DNA of 64,000 nucleotides from Methanobacterium petrolearium (GTDB taxonomy: Archaea; Methanobacteriota; Methanobacteria; Methanobacteriales; Methanobacteriaceae): assembly GCF_017873625.1 (NCBI RefSeq), contig NZ_JAGGKL010000008.1:1-64000 (forward strand), written 5' to 3'. Below are positions 10,072 to 21,066 of the stretch, one piece after another (position 1 is the first letter of the stretch; each line of letters opens with the position of its first letter). The notes beneath the pieces are model-generated. The model did no database searches. It saw only the letters and a list, made by a program, of their open reading frames with translations, and had not been told where the DNA came from. The position numbers were made by a program, and so were the translations under genes.

Positions 10072-11151
10072 ATGGAAGACACTTACGCACTTATCCGGGA
10101 ACATAAATGGAAAATCATCATTTCATTTGCCGTGGCTGCATTCGTCATATTTGCCATTACATTCATCATAGGATTAAATGATGTGGTGGATGCCTTAGAA
10201 AGGGCTAGTTTAGAATTAATCCTTTTAAATTTCGTGTTAGAAGCTGCTATAATTCTAATCTGGGCTTTAAGGTGGAAATATATTTTAGAAGTGGTGGATA
10301 AGTCTCCCAAGTACACTACTGTGTTAACTATGCTCTTTGCTAGTTTATTTGGGAACAATGTAACTCCAGGTTCTGCAGGTGGTGAACCTTTACGTGCTTA
10401 TATTTTAAGAGAAGTGGAAGGAACACCCTTTGAGATAGGTTTTGCTTCTGCTACATCTGATCGAGTATTTGAATTCTTTCCTTTTGTTTTAATATCCATT
10501 ATCGCTGCACTGTTCGTTCTTAGCTGGGAACTTCCCACACTTACCCGGATAATCGTGGTGATAATGATCGTATTTACCATTATAATGTTTACTATAATGA
10601 TATATGCTGGTCTTAGAAGAGAGATAGCACAGAAGCTAATTATTTCAATAGCCAAGCCCATCTACCCTACCTTCGCCCGTTTTAGCAAAAATAATATTTC
10701 TTTTAGGGAAGTAAGTGAAAAACTTATTTTTTATGTTAACCGATTTTCAGATGGTTTTGTCACCTCATTACAGAACCGAAAAGTCTTTATTTTTTGTTTT
10801 TTCCTTTCGTTTGCCATGTGGGGTTTAGACATGACCCGAATGTATGTTTGTTTTAGTTCACTAGGGACATATCCACCATTTCTTCCTTTGGTGATTATTT
10901 ACACCATTGGAATTTTCATATCTTTCCTTCCCCTTCTCCCAGGAGCATGGGGGATACGTGAAGCTACGCTGATTGGTCTTTTTGCTGTTATTGGAATATC
11001 AGCCGATATAGTGATGGCTGCAAGTATCATCGACCGTTTGGCCAGTTACATAGCTCCCACCATAATTGGTGCTGTGGCAGCACTCTATTACGGGCGAAAG
11101 GTAAAAAATATGGATTCAAAGACCAATGAAACCAACATGAAAACGGGTTAG
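10072..11151 (+). CDS. UPF0104 / flippase-like integral membrane protein
   Basis: A 359-residue membrane protein with about eight helices, of the lysylphosphatidylglycerol synthase membrane-domain (flippase-like) family. Family features are NVTPGSAGGEPLRAY near residue 95-110, SDRVFEFF, and the closing LPGAWGIREATLIGL with a DRLASYIAPTIIGA segment. The cytoplasmic aminoacyl-transferase half of MprF is missing, as is usual in archaea. A role in moving a lipid or glycolipid across the membrane is inferred only. It starts after GAGGTGCTTA and stands alone. Confidence 0.8.
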   Translation: MEDTYALIREHKWKIIISFAVAAFVIFAITFIIGLNDVVDALERASLELILLNFVLEAAIILIWALRWKYILEVVDKSPKYTTVLTMLFASLFGNNVTPGSAGGEPLRAYILREVEGTPFEIGFASATSDRVFEFFPFVLISIIAALFVLSWELPTLTRIIVVIMIVFTIIMFTIMIYAGLRREIAQKLIISIAKPIYPTFARFSKNNISFREVSEKLIFYVNRFSDGFVTSLQNRKVFIFCFFLSFAMWGLDMTRMYVCFSSLGTYPPFLPLVIIYTIGIFISFLPLLPGAWGIREATLIGLFAVIGISADIVMAASIIDRLASYIAPTIIGAVAALYYGRKVKNMDSKTNETNMKTG

Positions 11152-11250
11152 GCATATTAAGACCTATTGTGAGGAACACTGGAAGACTTTTAGTGATCTG
11201 GAATTTAAAACTATCGAAATATTTATATACTAGTTCAACGAAAACAGTAG

Positions 11251-11258
11251 TATATAAA
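11251..11258 (+). promoter_or_regulatory. TATA box for gar1-tfb, leaderless arrangement
   Basis: TATATAAA lies with its centre about 22 bp before the gar1 ATG at 11276. Archaeal transcription starts about 25 bp downstream of the TATA centre, so the transcript probably begins at or next to the start codon; no Shine-Dalgarno sequence is present. Confidence 0.5.
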
Positions 11259-11520
11259 ATTTTCGGTTTTAGTGCATGAAGGAACTTGGAAAAATACTGC
11301 ATCTGTCTAACCGAGGTCGAATTATACTCCGATCACGTCAAACACCCGCCTTGGGACTGTCTGTTTTTAACTCTCACCACCAGAAAGTGGGGTTCGTTCA
11401 CGATGTTTTTGGACCTACCAAAGATCCCTACATCTCAGTAAAAATTCGTGCATCAAATTCTAAAAAACTTGAAAACCGAGTTGGAGAGACTCTTTATGTA
11501 CCTAAACAATCCAAGAAGAA

Positions 11521-12543
<1,023 letters not shown>

Positions 12544-12720
12544 CAACATATTGCTCGAATAATTGTGAAACATAGCCTACTATCTTTCACATTTTTCTAA
12601 TTTTCCAGTTAAAATAACACCATACATAAACAGGAACTTAGCTAACTGTGAATTCGTGGACAGTGACTCACATTCAATTTGTGAATGATCTTTTAATCAA
12701 TAAAATAGGAGAAAAATAGA

Positions 12721-12990
12721 ATGTCTGTAGATTTTTATAAAAAAATAATGGAAATATCAAAGGTAATGGAAGAAAAAGGTGATGGAATTAGCTATATCCG
12801 GAATAAAAGTGACAATTACACCATTGGAACCAAAAAATACAGTGAAGAAATAGCTAAATATTTGGATGAACACGTTGAATCATGGGAAGGTAGTGAAGCC
12901 CAGATAACCAAAAAGAAAGGTAAAAATAAACAGTTAAATGGTAAAAAAGTTGGTTACCTTTGGAAAATTCCTATAACTGAAGGTAAATAA
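12721..12990 (+). CDS. Conserved small protein of unknown function
   Basis: An 89-residue soluble protein with AGGAG placed well upstream of its ATG, so it is very probably expressed. The sequence is charged, with a lysine-rich stretch near residues 62-75 (TKKKGKNKQLNGKKVG). I do not recognise a domain. It converges with the YwbE gene with only four bases between the stops. Confidence 0.65.
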   Translation: MSVDFYKKIMEISKVMEEKGDGISYIRNKSDNYTIGTKKYSEEIAKYLDEHVESWEGSEAQITKKKGKNKQLNGKKVGYLWKIPITEGK

Positions 12991-12994
12991 TTAT

Positions 12995-13192
12995 CTACCT
13001 TTTTATAATTTCTTTAACCCGTCCAACTTGCCCATCTTCTAATCGAACCTTTATTCCGTGAGGGTGAACAGAAGAATGTGTGAGTATATCCTTAACAATA
13101 CCCTTAGTTCTTTTTCCTGTGCGTTGATCTTTTTTAAGAACAATCAAAACCTTATATCCCTTTTTAATATCTTTTTTATTCTTTCCATCCAT
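12995..13192 (-). CDS. YwbE family (DUF2196) small protein
   Basis: A 65-residue basic protein of the YwbE family: KKGYKVLIVLKKDQRTGKRTKGIVKDILT, then SSVHPHGIKVRLEDGQVGRV. The KOW-like beta-barrel pattern suggests nucleic acid binding, but the function is not known. It lies upstream of the phosphodiesterase gene on the same strand and converges with the 89-residue gene. Confidence 0.82.
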   Translation of the reverse strand: MDGKNKKDIKKGYKVLIVLKKDQRTGKRTKGIVKDILTHSSVHPHGIKVRLEDGQVGRVKEIIKR

Positions 13193-13259
13193 TTAATTCC
13201 TCTCTTAATTTTCATATAACATTTATAAACTAATACGTATACTACAATTTATTCATAGA

Positions 13260-15374
13260 TTAAACTTCTTTTAATTGCCTCTTAAGCAATTCATGTAATT
13301 TTTCAGCACCTACAATCTCTTCAGAACCCATGTTCCATTCAGAAGGGTGTAAGATGAATGGTTGGGTTTGTTCACCACCTAACCCACCATGACTGCCCAC
13401 CAGTTCCTCAAAGGCTGCCACTTCGTTGGTTACAGGATCATAGAAACTGTTAACCAGAATATCAGGAACATGTTTGAAAGTGTCAGTGCGTGAAAGGTGT
13501 TCACGTGCTCTTGGTCCGAACGGAGTTAATGGATCGTCTCCTTCAATGGTTCCATCTTTAAGATAACATATTCCTTCCCTTCCCATGGCCATAGGACCGT
13601 ACTTCTCTGAATGGACCATTACAAAACCTATCCCATCGTGTTGCACCAAACCTGGAATTAAATCCGGATAAATGGCCTTTATCTGTTCAAAGGTAAGTCT
13701 TTTCACATACTCAGTGAGGTAAATCAATCCCAGATTTCCTGAAGCAAGGACTATTACTTGAGCTTCTGAAGATGATGTTTTCTTGGGAGGGGCTTGTCCT
13801 ATCTCATGACGTTGCAAATAGTCTAAAACTTTACCTCTTATTACGGGAGCTTCATCCACCTTTCTCACTGCTTGGTTAAAAATGTATCTGCTTTCACCCG
13901 CCACCAAATCACCCCGACCCTTCAGGTAAAGTTTACTATCTTCTATAGGGTTTTGAAAAGCCTGGCCAAAATGATCTTCATTGGAGGACAGTTCACTGTA
14001 GATCAGAGTTTCTGGTGGTATTAATTCCCTTACTAAGTCCTCCAGGGTTAATCCATATCGCTGCAGGAAAGTGGCACCATTAGTTTGCCCATGATCAGAT
14101 TGCACCACCAACTGGTAGGGGCGTGGCGCATATTTCCTGGCATTTTCCAACCTATGAAACTGCATATCAAGTTTTTTAAGTGCATAAAAAGCATCCCAAT
14201 CACGAGTTCCTGAATGATGGGCTATTTCATCGTATCCAAGATAGGTTACATAAGCAACATCCACTTTACCATCTAACATGTCACCAATAAGCACTGCTGT
14301 GGTTACTTCACGGAGGAATACGTTGGCACCTCCCCTTATGAAGGGATATATCAAGCCTCGCCGTATTCTGGGCCTGATATTCTTGATTATGTGTAATAAT
14401 TGAGACGCAAAATCCAGGAAAACATCCCAGAAAAACAGAACCACAATACGTGCGAAGTTAGAGGGATATGAATACACATAATACCAGGCACGTGAGTAAA
14501 ATCTTCTCAGGTTCTTAAGTTTACTGTAGGTGAATATAACATCAGCAGCATCTCCAGAAAAAAGGTTGCTTCTACTGGCACCATGACAGTTTAAAAGCCC
14601 GTTCCCATCAGAAATTCTTTTTTCAATAATTGGAGCATCTGACAATCCTGTGGAAACCATTATCTTATTGTTATTATCCTTTTCCACCCATCTAAATGCA
14701 GGGATGTTATGGTTATTTCCATGCAGTATTCCAGCCTGGCTAGCTCCAGTCTGGCTCGAAAGATCCGTTTCCCATCCGGTGACCTTATGAGTGCCCTCAT
14801 CCAACCATCTTTTTAGTGTCGGCATGGAACCATTTTTTATGGCTTCATTTAAAATATTAAGGGCAAGTCCATCGATTTCCAGAAATATAATTCCTGGTTT
14901 TCCTTTAAATTTAATTTTGCCCTTTTTAATTTTTCTGATGACATTCCGATAATATGTAGCATCATCATCAATGGTTAAAATAGCTGATAGTAATGCAGTG
15001 ACTGCTGCCATGGCAAGTGGGGTTAGTATCAAGGCAGGCCCCCCGATAGTAAATCCATCTACTAAACCACCTGCCAGCCAGATGAAAAATCCATTTAACA
15101 ATAAAGCCCCTATCCCTACAGTGAAGACCATGAATGGTAGTAATACACGGGCAAGCATGGGCCAGAACAAAACGTTAAACAGCCCTACTAATCCTGCAAC
15201 AATAAAAGCAGTGCTCCAGTCATCAAAACTTAAACCCACAGATAAGTGGTCAATGATTATAAAAGCTAAAAAACCCCCTATCCACATTATAAGAGAGCGA
15301 CCTAACCAGTAAAATCTGGAACGGTCCTGGATACGGTTCTGCCAATCTAAAAAATATTTTTCTTGATCCCCCAT
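13260..15374 (-). CDS. Membrane-anchored phosphodiesterase/alkaline phosphatase-fold protein with holin-like N-terminus
   Basis: A 704-residue fusion. About residues 25-135 hold four membrane helices resembling the phage holin 4 family/YvlD membrane proteins. The rest is an alkaline phosphatase/type I phosphodiesterase-like domain with metal-site motifs GIIFLEIDGLA, SSQTGASQAGILHGNN (nucleophile region) and VVQSDHGQTNGATF. It probably cleaves a phosphodiester or pyrophosphate in a membrane or cell-wall precursor; the substrate is unknown. The metallophosphoesterase gene ends 32 bp upstream on the same strand, so the two may act together. Confidence 0.78.
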   Translation of the reverse strand: MGDQEKYFLDWQNRIQDRSRFYWLGRSLIMWIGGFLAFIIIDHLSVGLSFDDWSTAFIVAGLVGLFNVLFWPMLARVLLPFMVFTVGIGALLLNGFFIWLAGGLVDGFTIGGPALILTPLAMAAVTALLSAILTIDDDATYYRNVIRKIKKGKIKFKGKPGIIFLEIDGLALNILNEAIKNGSMPTLKRWLDEGTHKVTGWETDLSSQTGASQAGILHGNNHNIPAFRWVEKDNNNKIMVSTGLSDAPIIEKRISDGNGLLNCHGASRSNLFSGDAADVIFTYSKLKNLRRFYSRAWYYVYSYPSNFARIVVLFFWDVFLDFASQLLHIIKNIRPRIRRGLIYPFIRGGANVFLREVTTAVLIGDMLDGKVDVAYVTYLGYDEIAHHSGTRDWDAFYALKKLDMQFHRLENARKYAPRPYQLVVQSDHGQTNGATFLQRYGLTLEDLVRELIPPETLIYSELSSNEDHFGQAFQNPIEDSKLYLKGRGDLVAGESRYIFNQAVRKVDEAPVIRGKVLDYLQRHEIGQAPPKKTSSSEAQVIVLASGNLGLIYLTEYVKRLTFEQIKAIYPDLIPGLVQHDGIGFVMVHSEKYGPMAMGREGICYLKDGTIEGDDPLTPFGPRAREHLSRTDTFKHVPDILVNSFYDPVTNEVAAFEELVGSHGGLGGEQTQPFILHPSEWNMGSEEIVGAEKLHELLKRQLKEV

Positions 15375-15406
15375 TTAAGAATACGCCTCCCTATGGATTT
15401 TCACCC

Positions 15407-16261
15407 TTATACTAACTCTTCCGGACACTTTAGTTTGAAAATAGTGATTTCAGGATCACAGTTGATCCTCAGCCAGAATACATTGGTTCCCAATCCTCTG
15501 CTGGTGTATTGAATCATGTCACCCACCATATATTTCCCTGCAGGATATTTAAAAAAATGTGGACCCCTGATGAAGGTTCCCAAACCTGGGATGAGGAATT
15601 GTCCACCGTGGGAGTGTCCAGATATTTGAAGACTGAAACGACCTGTGCTAGAACTTATATCTGCAAAATCAGGTTCATGAGCCAGAAGTATGGCAGGACC
15701 CTCTTCAGGTAGTTTTTTCATAACCAGATCAAGACGATTCATACCCAGCATCACACTATCCACTCCCGCCACATGTAGAGAAGCTTCATTACGGTAAATG
15801 GTAAAAAAATCGTTGCTGACGTCGATTATATCACATCTATCCAATATTCCACGGATTTGATCAGCATCTAACCAGTGATCATGGTTTCCCAGGACAGCAA
15901 TGGAGAATTCCTTCGGTTCTAATCGTTTCAAAGAATTTTCAAGATCATCGGCAACATCATCCAGAATATATGAAACAAAATCACCAGTGATGGTTACAGA
16001 ATCTGGTTTCTCTTTATTGATGATGTCGATCACACCATCAAGATGTTTAGGTGTGATCCACTGACCCAGATGTATGTCAGAAATATTGGCCAGACAATAA
16101 TTATGGAAAGAAGGATCCAACCCAGGAATAGTGACTTCCACATGTTCTAACTGGAAATCTTTATGGTTAAATTCAGGGTTTCCTATTTTATTACGCCAAT
16201 GAGTCATACCCCTTTGAACCTTCTGCATATATTTAAGCATATTTGGATCTTTTTTATTCAT
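15407..16261 (-). CDS. Calcineurin-type metallophosphoesterase (YkuE/YaeI-like)
   Basis: A 284-residue dinuclear metal phosphoesterase. The five family motifs are present in order: ISDIHLGQW, TGDFVSY, LGNHDHW, LLAHEPDF and SGHSHGGQ. Relatives act on UDP-2,3-diacylglucosamine or other lipid-linked phosphates; the archaeal substrate is unknown. There is no clear signal peptide. It is transcribed just ahead of the membrane phosphodiesterase. Confidence 0.85.
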   Translation of the reverse strand: MNKKDPNMLKYMQKVQRGMTHWRNKIGNPEFNHKDFQLEHVEVTIPGLDPSFHNYCLANISDIHLGQWITPKHLDGVIDIINKEKPDSVTITGDFVSYILDDVADDLENSLKRLEPKEFSIAVLGNHDHWLDADQIRGILDRCDIIDVSNDFFTIYRNEASLHVAGVDSVMLGMNRLDLVMKKLPEEGPAILLAHEPDFADISSSTGRFSLQISGHSHGGQFLIPGLGTFIRGPHFFKYPAGKYMVGDMIQYTSRGLGTNVFWLRINCDPEITIFKLKCPEELV

Positions 16262-16410
16262 GATTAAACCATTGTAAATTTAAATTAATATTTGGAGATG
16301 GTGTTGTTAATGAATTGGTACCATTGTTCATGATATAGGTAGGGAAGGAAAATATGATGGATACCCATGTTAACAAAATTTATTGTAGTAACCCCATAAT
16401 TAAAATTTCT

Positions 16411-17115
16411 TTAAACTTCTCCCATCTTTTCCATTTCATCAGCAACCTTCCAGTATCCACCATCTTTTTCAGCTCTTCGGATCAATAAAACACCCACTAT
16501 TGCCCCAAAGATTCCGCCAGCAGTATCAGTGAATAAATCGTTCATGGTATCATCTAATGGGTCTTGAGTTGGGGAGCCCTGCATTTGCGTGTTGCCTGTG
16601 ATTTGTCCAATGGGCCCCTTAGATAAATATTTATCATAAGTATATTCACCCATTTCAAGTATACCTCCAAATCCTATGGTTACAATCACGATAACAACTG
16701 CCATTTCGGCTAAAGATGCTTTTAATCTACCAAAATGATACATGGTGTAAACAACCATCATCCCTATCAGTGCTATATAAAGGGGTAAAATGAAATGCAT
16801 GAAATTGTCATAGTAAGGAAGTCGGACATACAAGCCCAAAGCATCTCCACCCACCAGTTCAAACAACACCATGGCCAGAAGTAAGAGTTCTATTTCCACT
16901 GGAATGGCCCGTATGCGATTTTGAGTGAAAAAAGCCGGGGCATTGATTATTGCCAAAGCCACTAAAATTAATATCCCAAAAATTCTCTCTGCACCGTTGA
17001 CTCCGCCAAATATGGTAATGTAGATACCGGCAATAAGCAAAAATATCCGGATAATTCTTAGTAGATTTCTTTGAAGAGGACTTATATCCTCCTTATCAGG
17101 GTTTAAAAAGCTCAT
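16411..17115 (-). CDS. DUF2238-like integral membrane protein
   Basis: A 234-residue protein with about six to seven helices. The DUF2238/YjdF pattern is visible: YYDNFMHFILPL, a GGILEMGEYTYDKYL segment, and DPLDDTMNDLFTDTAGGIFGAIVG near the end, with a conserved DTMxDxxxDxxGG. Function unknown. It lies 150 bp upstream of the metallophosphoesterase on the same strand. Confidence 0.72.
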   Translation of the reverse strand: MSFLNPDKEDISPLQRNLLRIIRIFLLIAGIYITIFGGVNGAERIFGILILVALAIINAPAFFTQNRIRAIPVEIELLLLAMVLFELVGGDALGLYVRLPYYDNFMHFILPLYIALIGMMVVYTMYHFGRLKASLAEMAVVIVIVTIGFGGILEMGEYTYDKYLSKGPIGQITGNTQMQGSPTQDPLDDTMNDLFTDTAGGIFGAIVGVLLIRRAEKDGGYWKVADEMEKMGEV

Positions 17116-17378
17116 TTTACCAACTCATAGACTAATCCTTAATCATTCTTAATTATCTATATTTTCCTATGTCACTAATTAATCATTAATTACCCTTTTG
17201 AAATTGGATAACAATCTAAAACTATTACTGCTTTAGTTAGATTTATCCTATTATTTAGAGTTTTATTTTTAAGAGTTTTGACATTGCAGTAACACTTACA
17301 TGTTTATTTGCTAAACAACAAAATAAAAATCAAATAATTGTAACATGGATCTATATTTCAATAATTAGAGGTGTGCAA

Positions 17379-19394
17379 GTGGAAAAGAAGGGTTTCATGG
17401 GGAAATTGAGGATACTTTCAAAACCCACTGGTAAGCCCCAGTGGAAACAAGGGATTGTAGCCATCTTTTTAATGATTTTAGCTGCTTTGGTAGCTAAATT
17501 TTTGGGTTTTGAGGATGGCATAAAAGCCATCATGTTCATAACTCTAATAGCAAACATAATAATAGATCTCCCCCTCCCACTACGTAAAAGTGTTCCATTG
17601 ACCGTGATAGGGTTTTTAATGACAGTTTTGGCCTTTATCAGTTCATCATTAGCACTTTCCAGCCTTCCCCTTTTCCTATTTTTTACTATCCTCTGGTCTT
17701 TTTTTAGTCTTTCCACCTACATTTTCAGTGAAGCTTTCGGTTCATTTGGATTCATCATATTCTGTTGTTACTTTTTGTCGGTTGTACTGGTGAATCGAGA
17801 TGCTTCACCACTTGACTGGGGATTTTACATAGTTTTAGCCTACATGGTTGCTTCCATTTCCTTCATCCCCAAATTATTGAACAAAAAGAAGGATCTATCT
17901 AAACTGGTGGCCTCACCTTTCTCACCTGAAACCTCTCTGGAGCGAGTCTTATCAATCAGACAGATGTTATCGGGAATACCCCTGGAAGGTAGGGATTACG
18001 AACTTTTCAGAATCGGAACCTACCTTACTGGGTTCAGAAGTTACAGTAAAATTGTTTTATCCCGCCTATCTGGAGAATCCCGTGAGATATTCCAGAAATT
18101 CATAGATACGACCAATAAGAGTAGTTCGAAAATTGCCGCCAGTATCATTAGTAAAACAGATTCTGTTGATCTTGAATCCATGGATGTTGAGCTTGCCCAT
18201 GTTCAAAATGCTGCTTTAAGTGAATCTTCTTCCAATGCCCCATTAAGCATAGCACAGAATATGCACAGTCTCCTGAAAAAGGCCAATGAAATAATTGTTA
18301 AGGAAAAATCTGTTAATGCGACAGTTATGGAAAAGTTGAAAATACCCTCCCCTCGGAATTCTCTCAAAAATGTTTTAGGGGCGAATTTCAATCTTAAAAA
18401 TATGTATATACGCCATGCCCTGCGTTTCACCCTGGCTATGACCATTGGCCTTCTGGTAATATATTTAACCCATGAACGTGATGCCATCTGGGTCACCATG
18501 GGTATTCTCATCATCATCAAGCCAGATGTTACCAGCACCCTAAACAACATGATTGTGAGGGTTTCCTTTAATGTTATTGCCATCATCCTGGCCATAGTTG
18601 TGAGTTTTATCTTCCCTCACTATATACTGTTCTGGATTGCATTCCTGATGCTGTTTTTATACCGGGCATTTTACCCTACCTATATGGCGCTTTCAGTCAT
18701 GGCTTTAACCGTCTTCATAATTCTGGTATGGCCCACCGGAACTGTGTTTGATAACAGTTTGGCCCGGATTATCGACATCACAATCGGAGCTATCATAGCA
18801 TTCATATGCGCATATATAATCCTTCCAAGCAGAGTAACAGTGAATCTTCCTCAACAGATAGCTCAAACTATCCGCACTAACCGGAAGTATGTGGAAAATG
18901 TTCTTCCAATCCCAGAAATGGTTTATGATCATCAAAAGGCAGTTAATGCTTTTAGAAATTACATGTTAGAGGAAAAAAACCTGGAATCTGCCATTAAAAA
19001 GGTGGAAGATACTTTTGACGATGTTGAAGATGATTTAGCGTTGTATAATGATTTTTGGGCAGCTAATCAAAAATTAGCAGCTGACATATCTGCTGTTGGA
19101 ACTTTAGCAGAAGCAGGTGAAAATTTACCAGATATTTCCCGTTTCAGAGAACAGGTAGCTAATTCCCTTAATGAAATGGCACTATCTGTGGATAAAAATA
19201 TTGTGCTGCCCAGAGCAAGGATAGATGATGTTTACCCTAACTCTGGATCAGATAACAGATTGAAAGTGGACAGATTACCTGAAGAACTCCATAACTATTT
19301 GAATTGGATCACTTCTGACATCCATTATCTGCAGGAATTGGTGGAGATCGCAATCAAATCAGGGGCATTGAAAAAGTATCAGGATATGGCTTAG
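17379..19394 (+). CDS. FUSC family membrane protein (aromatic acid exporter-like)
   Basis: About 671 residues with two blocks of membrane helices (residues about 20-160 and 345-480) separated by a soluble region, and a helical cytoplasmic tail, the FUSC/YccS/ArAE layout. The second block starts ALRFTLAMTIGLLVIYL and contains DAIWVTMGILIIIKPDVTSTLNN, the family signature. The likely role is efflux of an organic acid. The GTG at 17379 is chosen, with GAGGTG five bases upstream; an in-frame GTG at 17373 overlaps that site. The channel gene follows 45 bp later. Confidence 0.8.
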   Translation: MEKKGFMGKLRILSKPTGKPQWKQGIVAIFLMILAALVAKFLGFEDGIKAIMFITLIANIIIDLPLPLRKSVPLTVIGFLMTVLAFISSSLALSSLPLFLFFTILWSFFSLSTYIFSEAFGSFGFIIFCCYFLSVVLVNRDASPLDWGFYIVLAYMVASISFIPKLLNKKKDLSKLVASPFSPETSLERVLSIRQMLSGIPLEGRDYELFRIGTYLTGFRSYSKIVLSRLSGESREIFQKFIDTTNKSSSKIAASIISKTDSVDLESMDVELAHVQNAALSESSSNAPLSIAQNMHSLLKKANEIIVKEKSVNATVMEKLKIPSPRNSLKNVLGANFNLKNMYIRHALRFTLAMTIGLLVIYLTHERDAIWVTMGILIIIKPDVTSTLNNMIVRVSFNVIAIILAIVVSFIFPHYILFWIAFLMLFLYRAFYPTYMALSVMALTVFIILVWPTGTVFDNSLARIIDITIGAIIAFICAYIILPSRVTVNLPQQIAQTIRTNRKYVENVLPIPEMVYDHQKAVNAFRNYMLEEKNLESAIKKVEDTFDDVEDDLALYNDFWAANQKLAADISAVGTLAEAGENLPDISRFREQVANSLNEMALSVDKNIVLPRARIDDVYPNSGSDNRLKVDRLPEELHNYLNWITSDIHYLQELVEIAIKSGALKKYQDMA

Positions 19395-19439
19395 TATCCA
19401 TTCATAACACACCAAAAATATTTACTAAAAAAGGAGTAA

Positions 19440-20282
19440 ATGAAACTTATGAAACAGAAAATAATGATGTTGATGGAACTGATTTTCATCACCTTCATCT
19501 TTCTTGATGGGTTCCTACTTTTTGTCAGCATATTTTTACCCATCCGACCCATGGCATTTACAATTGTAATTTATCTTGACCTGTTCACCAGCATACTGCT
19601 CATTTTTGGCTATTTTATCCAGATGAGGAGGCGAAAAAAAGGTTTATACATTAAAAGGAATTGGAATGGTCTTATATCCATCATGCCGTTCTATTTCATT
19701 GGGATTATTCTTTTGGGGATGAATGAGACATCCGTCATCCTGAAGATACTCTGTTTAATTAAAATATTTGCATTAGCCTTTTCTGCTCGCCAGGTAGGTA
19801 AATCTGTAGATGAATTTGTTGAAAAAAGTAAACTGGTTTATGGGTTTGCATTTTTTGTTGTAGTTCTTATATTCTGTTCCGTGCTGTTCTTTTTACTGGA
19901 AAGTGGGGTTAACCCTGAAGTTGCCACATATGAAGACTCATTATGGTATGTTATTCAAACCATCACCACTGTTGGTTACGGTGATGTAGTACCTATCACC
20001 CAGTGGGGACGTTTGGTAGGAGTAATAGCCATGATCAGTGCTATTGCTATTTCCAGCCTTCTGACTGCAGCCACCACTTCTTCCTTAATGGATAAATTAC
20101 GGGAAGACCGTGAAAAACTTGCCAAAAAGAGTGGTGACTATATCAAAGACCTTGAAATCAGAATATACGATTTAGAATCAAAAATGGCTAAAGAAAAAAA
20201 TATTGAAGAAGTTAAAAGTGATTTGAATAGTATAAGATCAGAAATAAGTGAACTTAAAGATTTGTTAAGTAAAAAAGAATAA
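19440..20282 (+). CDS. Potassium channel of the 6-TM tetrameric type
   Basis: A 280-residue K+ channel subunit. The selectivity filter TVGYGD is at 177-182 after a pore helix, flanked by the last two membrane helices. The first 120 residues hold four helices, but the S4-like region has few regularly spaced arginines, so voltage sensing is doubtful. From about residue 215 the protein is a charged coiled coil (EDREKLAKKSGDY to the end), a likely tetramerisation tail; there is no RCK domain. AAGGAG lies just before the ATG. Probably in one operon with the FUSC gene. Confidence 0.88.
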   Translation: MKLMKQKIMMLMELIFITFIFLDGFLLFVSIFLPIRPMAFTIVIYLDLFTSILLIFGYFIQMRRRKKGLYIKRNWNGLISIMPFYFIGIILLGMNETSVILKILCLIKIFALAFSARQVGKSVDEFVEKSKLVYGFAFFVVVLIFCSVLFFLLESGVNPEVATYEDSLWYVIQTITTVGYGDVVPITQWGRLVGVIAMISAIAISSLLTAATTSSLMDKLREDREKLAKKSGDYIKDLEIRIYDLESKMAKEKNIEEVKSDLNSIRSEISELKDLLSKKE

Positions 20283-20360
20283 AAAAAAGGAAATAATTTT
20301 TTTAAATAATTCTTTCAACAGTCTTCCTGAGTTTTTATTTAGATCCTTTGTGGTGGTGTT

Positions 20361-20840
20361 TTACTCGAACAATGCCAGTATACCACTTATAACTAGCCAG
20401 ATGCCTATTAAAATTCCCAGATAAATTGGGTCGAAGGCAAGTGTGCCTAAAATGATGTACAGGATACCCAGGATTATTCCCAGAATACCAACCCATGTGG
20501 CGTTTTTAAATTCATTGCGTGAGGCAAGTGCGATTATACCTGCAATGATCATGAATATACCTGCTAAGTATAGTAGGAAACCTGTTAAGAATGCGAATAA
20601 TGCTGGACTGAAAATTAGACCAATACCTATTATAAGGACAATTATCCCCAAAATCAGGTTCAAAATACCTGCAGTTTTACTGATCTCCAGCTGGGATCCA
20701 CCTACAATCAGAAGCCAGATAGCGATCATCAATATTACAAAACCGGTTAACACACTTGCAGCGACAAGACCCGCTAGTGGAAACGCTAACACTATCAAAC
20801 CAAGAATTATGGCCAGAAGGCCTACAACAATGTTTTTCAT
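20361..20840 (-). CDS. DUF308/HdeD family membrane protein (paralogue 1)
   Basis: A 159-residue protein made almost only of membrane helices, three repeats of a two-helix unit of the DUF308 type (related to HdeD, acid-stress membrane protein). Each repeat has the pattern GIxxIILGIxxLxFP. Strong GGAGGGG before the ATG. Two more paralogues lie at 21067 and 24503. Function in archaea unknown; a stress role is inferred from HdeD only. Confidence 0.8.
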   Translation of the reverse strand: MKNIVVGLLAIILGLIVLAFPLAGLVAASVLTGFVILMIAIWLLIVGGSQLEISKTAGILNLILGIIVLIIGIGLIFSPALFAFLTGFLLYLAGIFMIIAGIIALASRNEFKNATWVGILGIILGILYIILGTLAFDPIYLGILIGIWLVISGILALFE

Positions 20841-21066
20841 TTAACCCCTCCATTTTTTTAAATCAATATTGTGGTATGGAATTGTTTAAGTATGAAACTA
20901 TAAAAATTTTATGTCCCATGAGCATCCATTACCTTCCGTAGGTGAGATGTTAAAAGTTTTTTAAAGAAAACCATATTTAAACAGAGAATATGGATGAAGA
21001 AATTATTAGAATGCCCACTATTATTAATCAAAAAAAATTACCGATTAAGGTTTAAATTAAACAACC

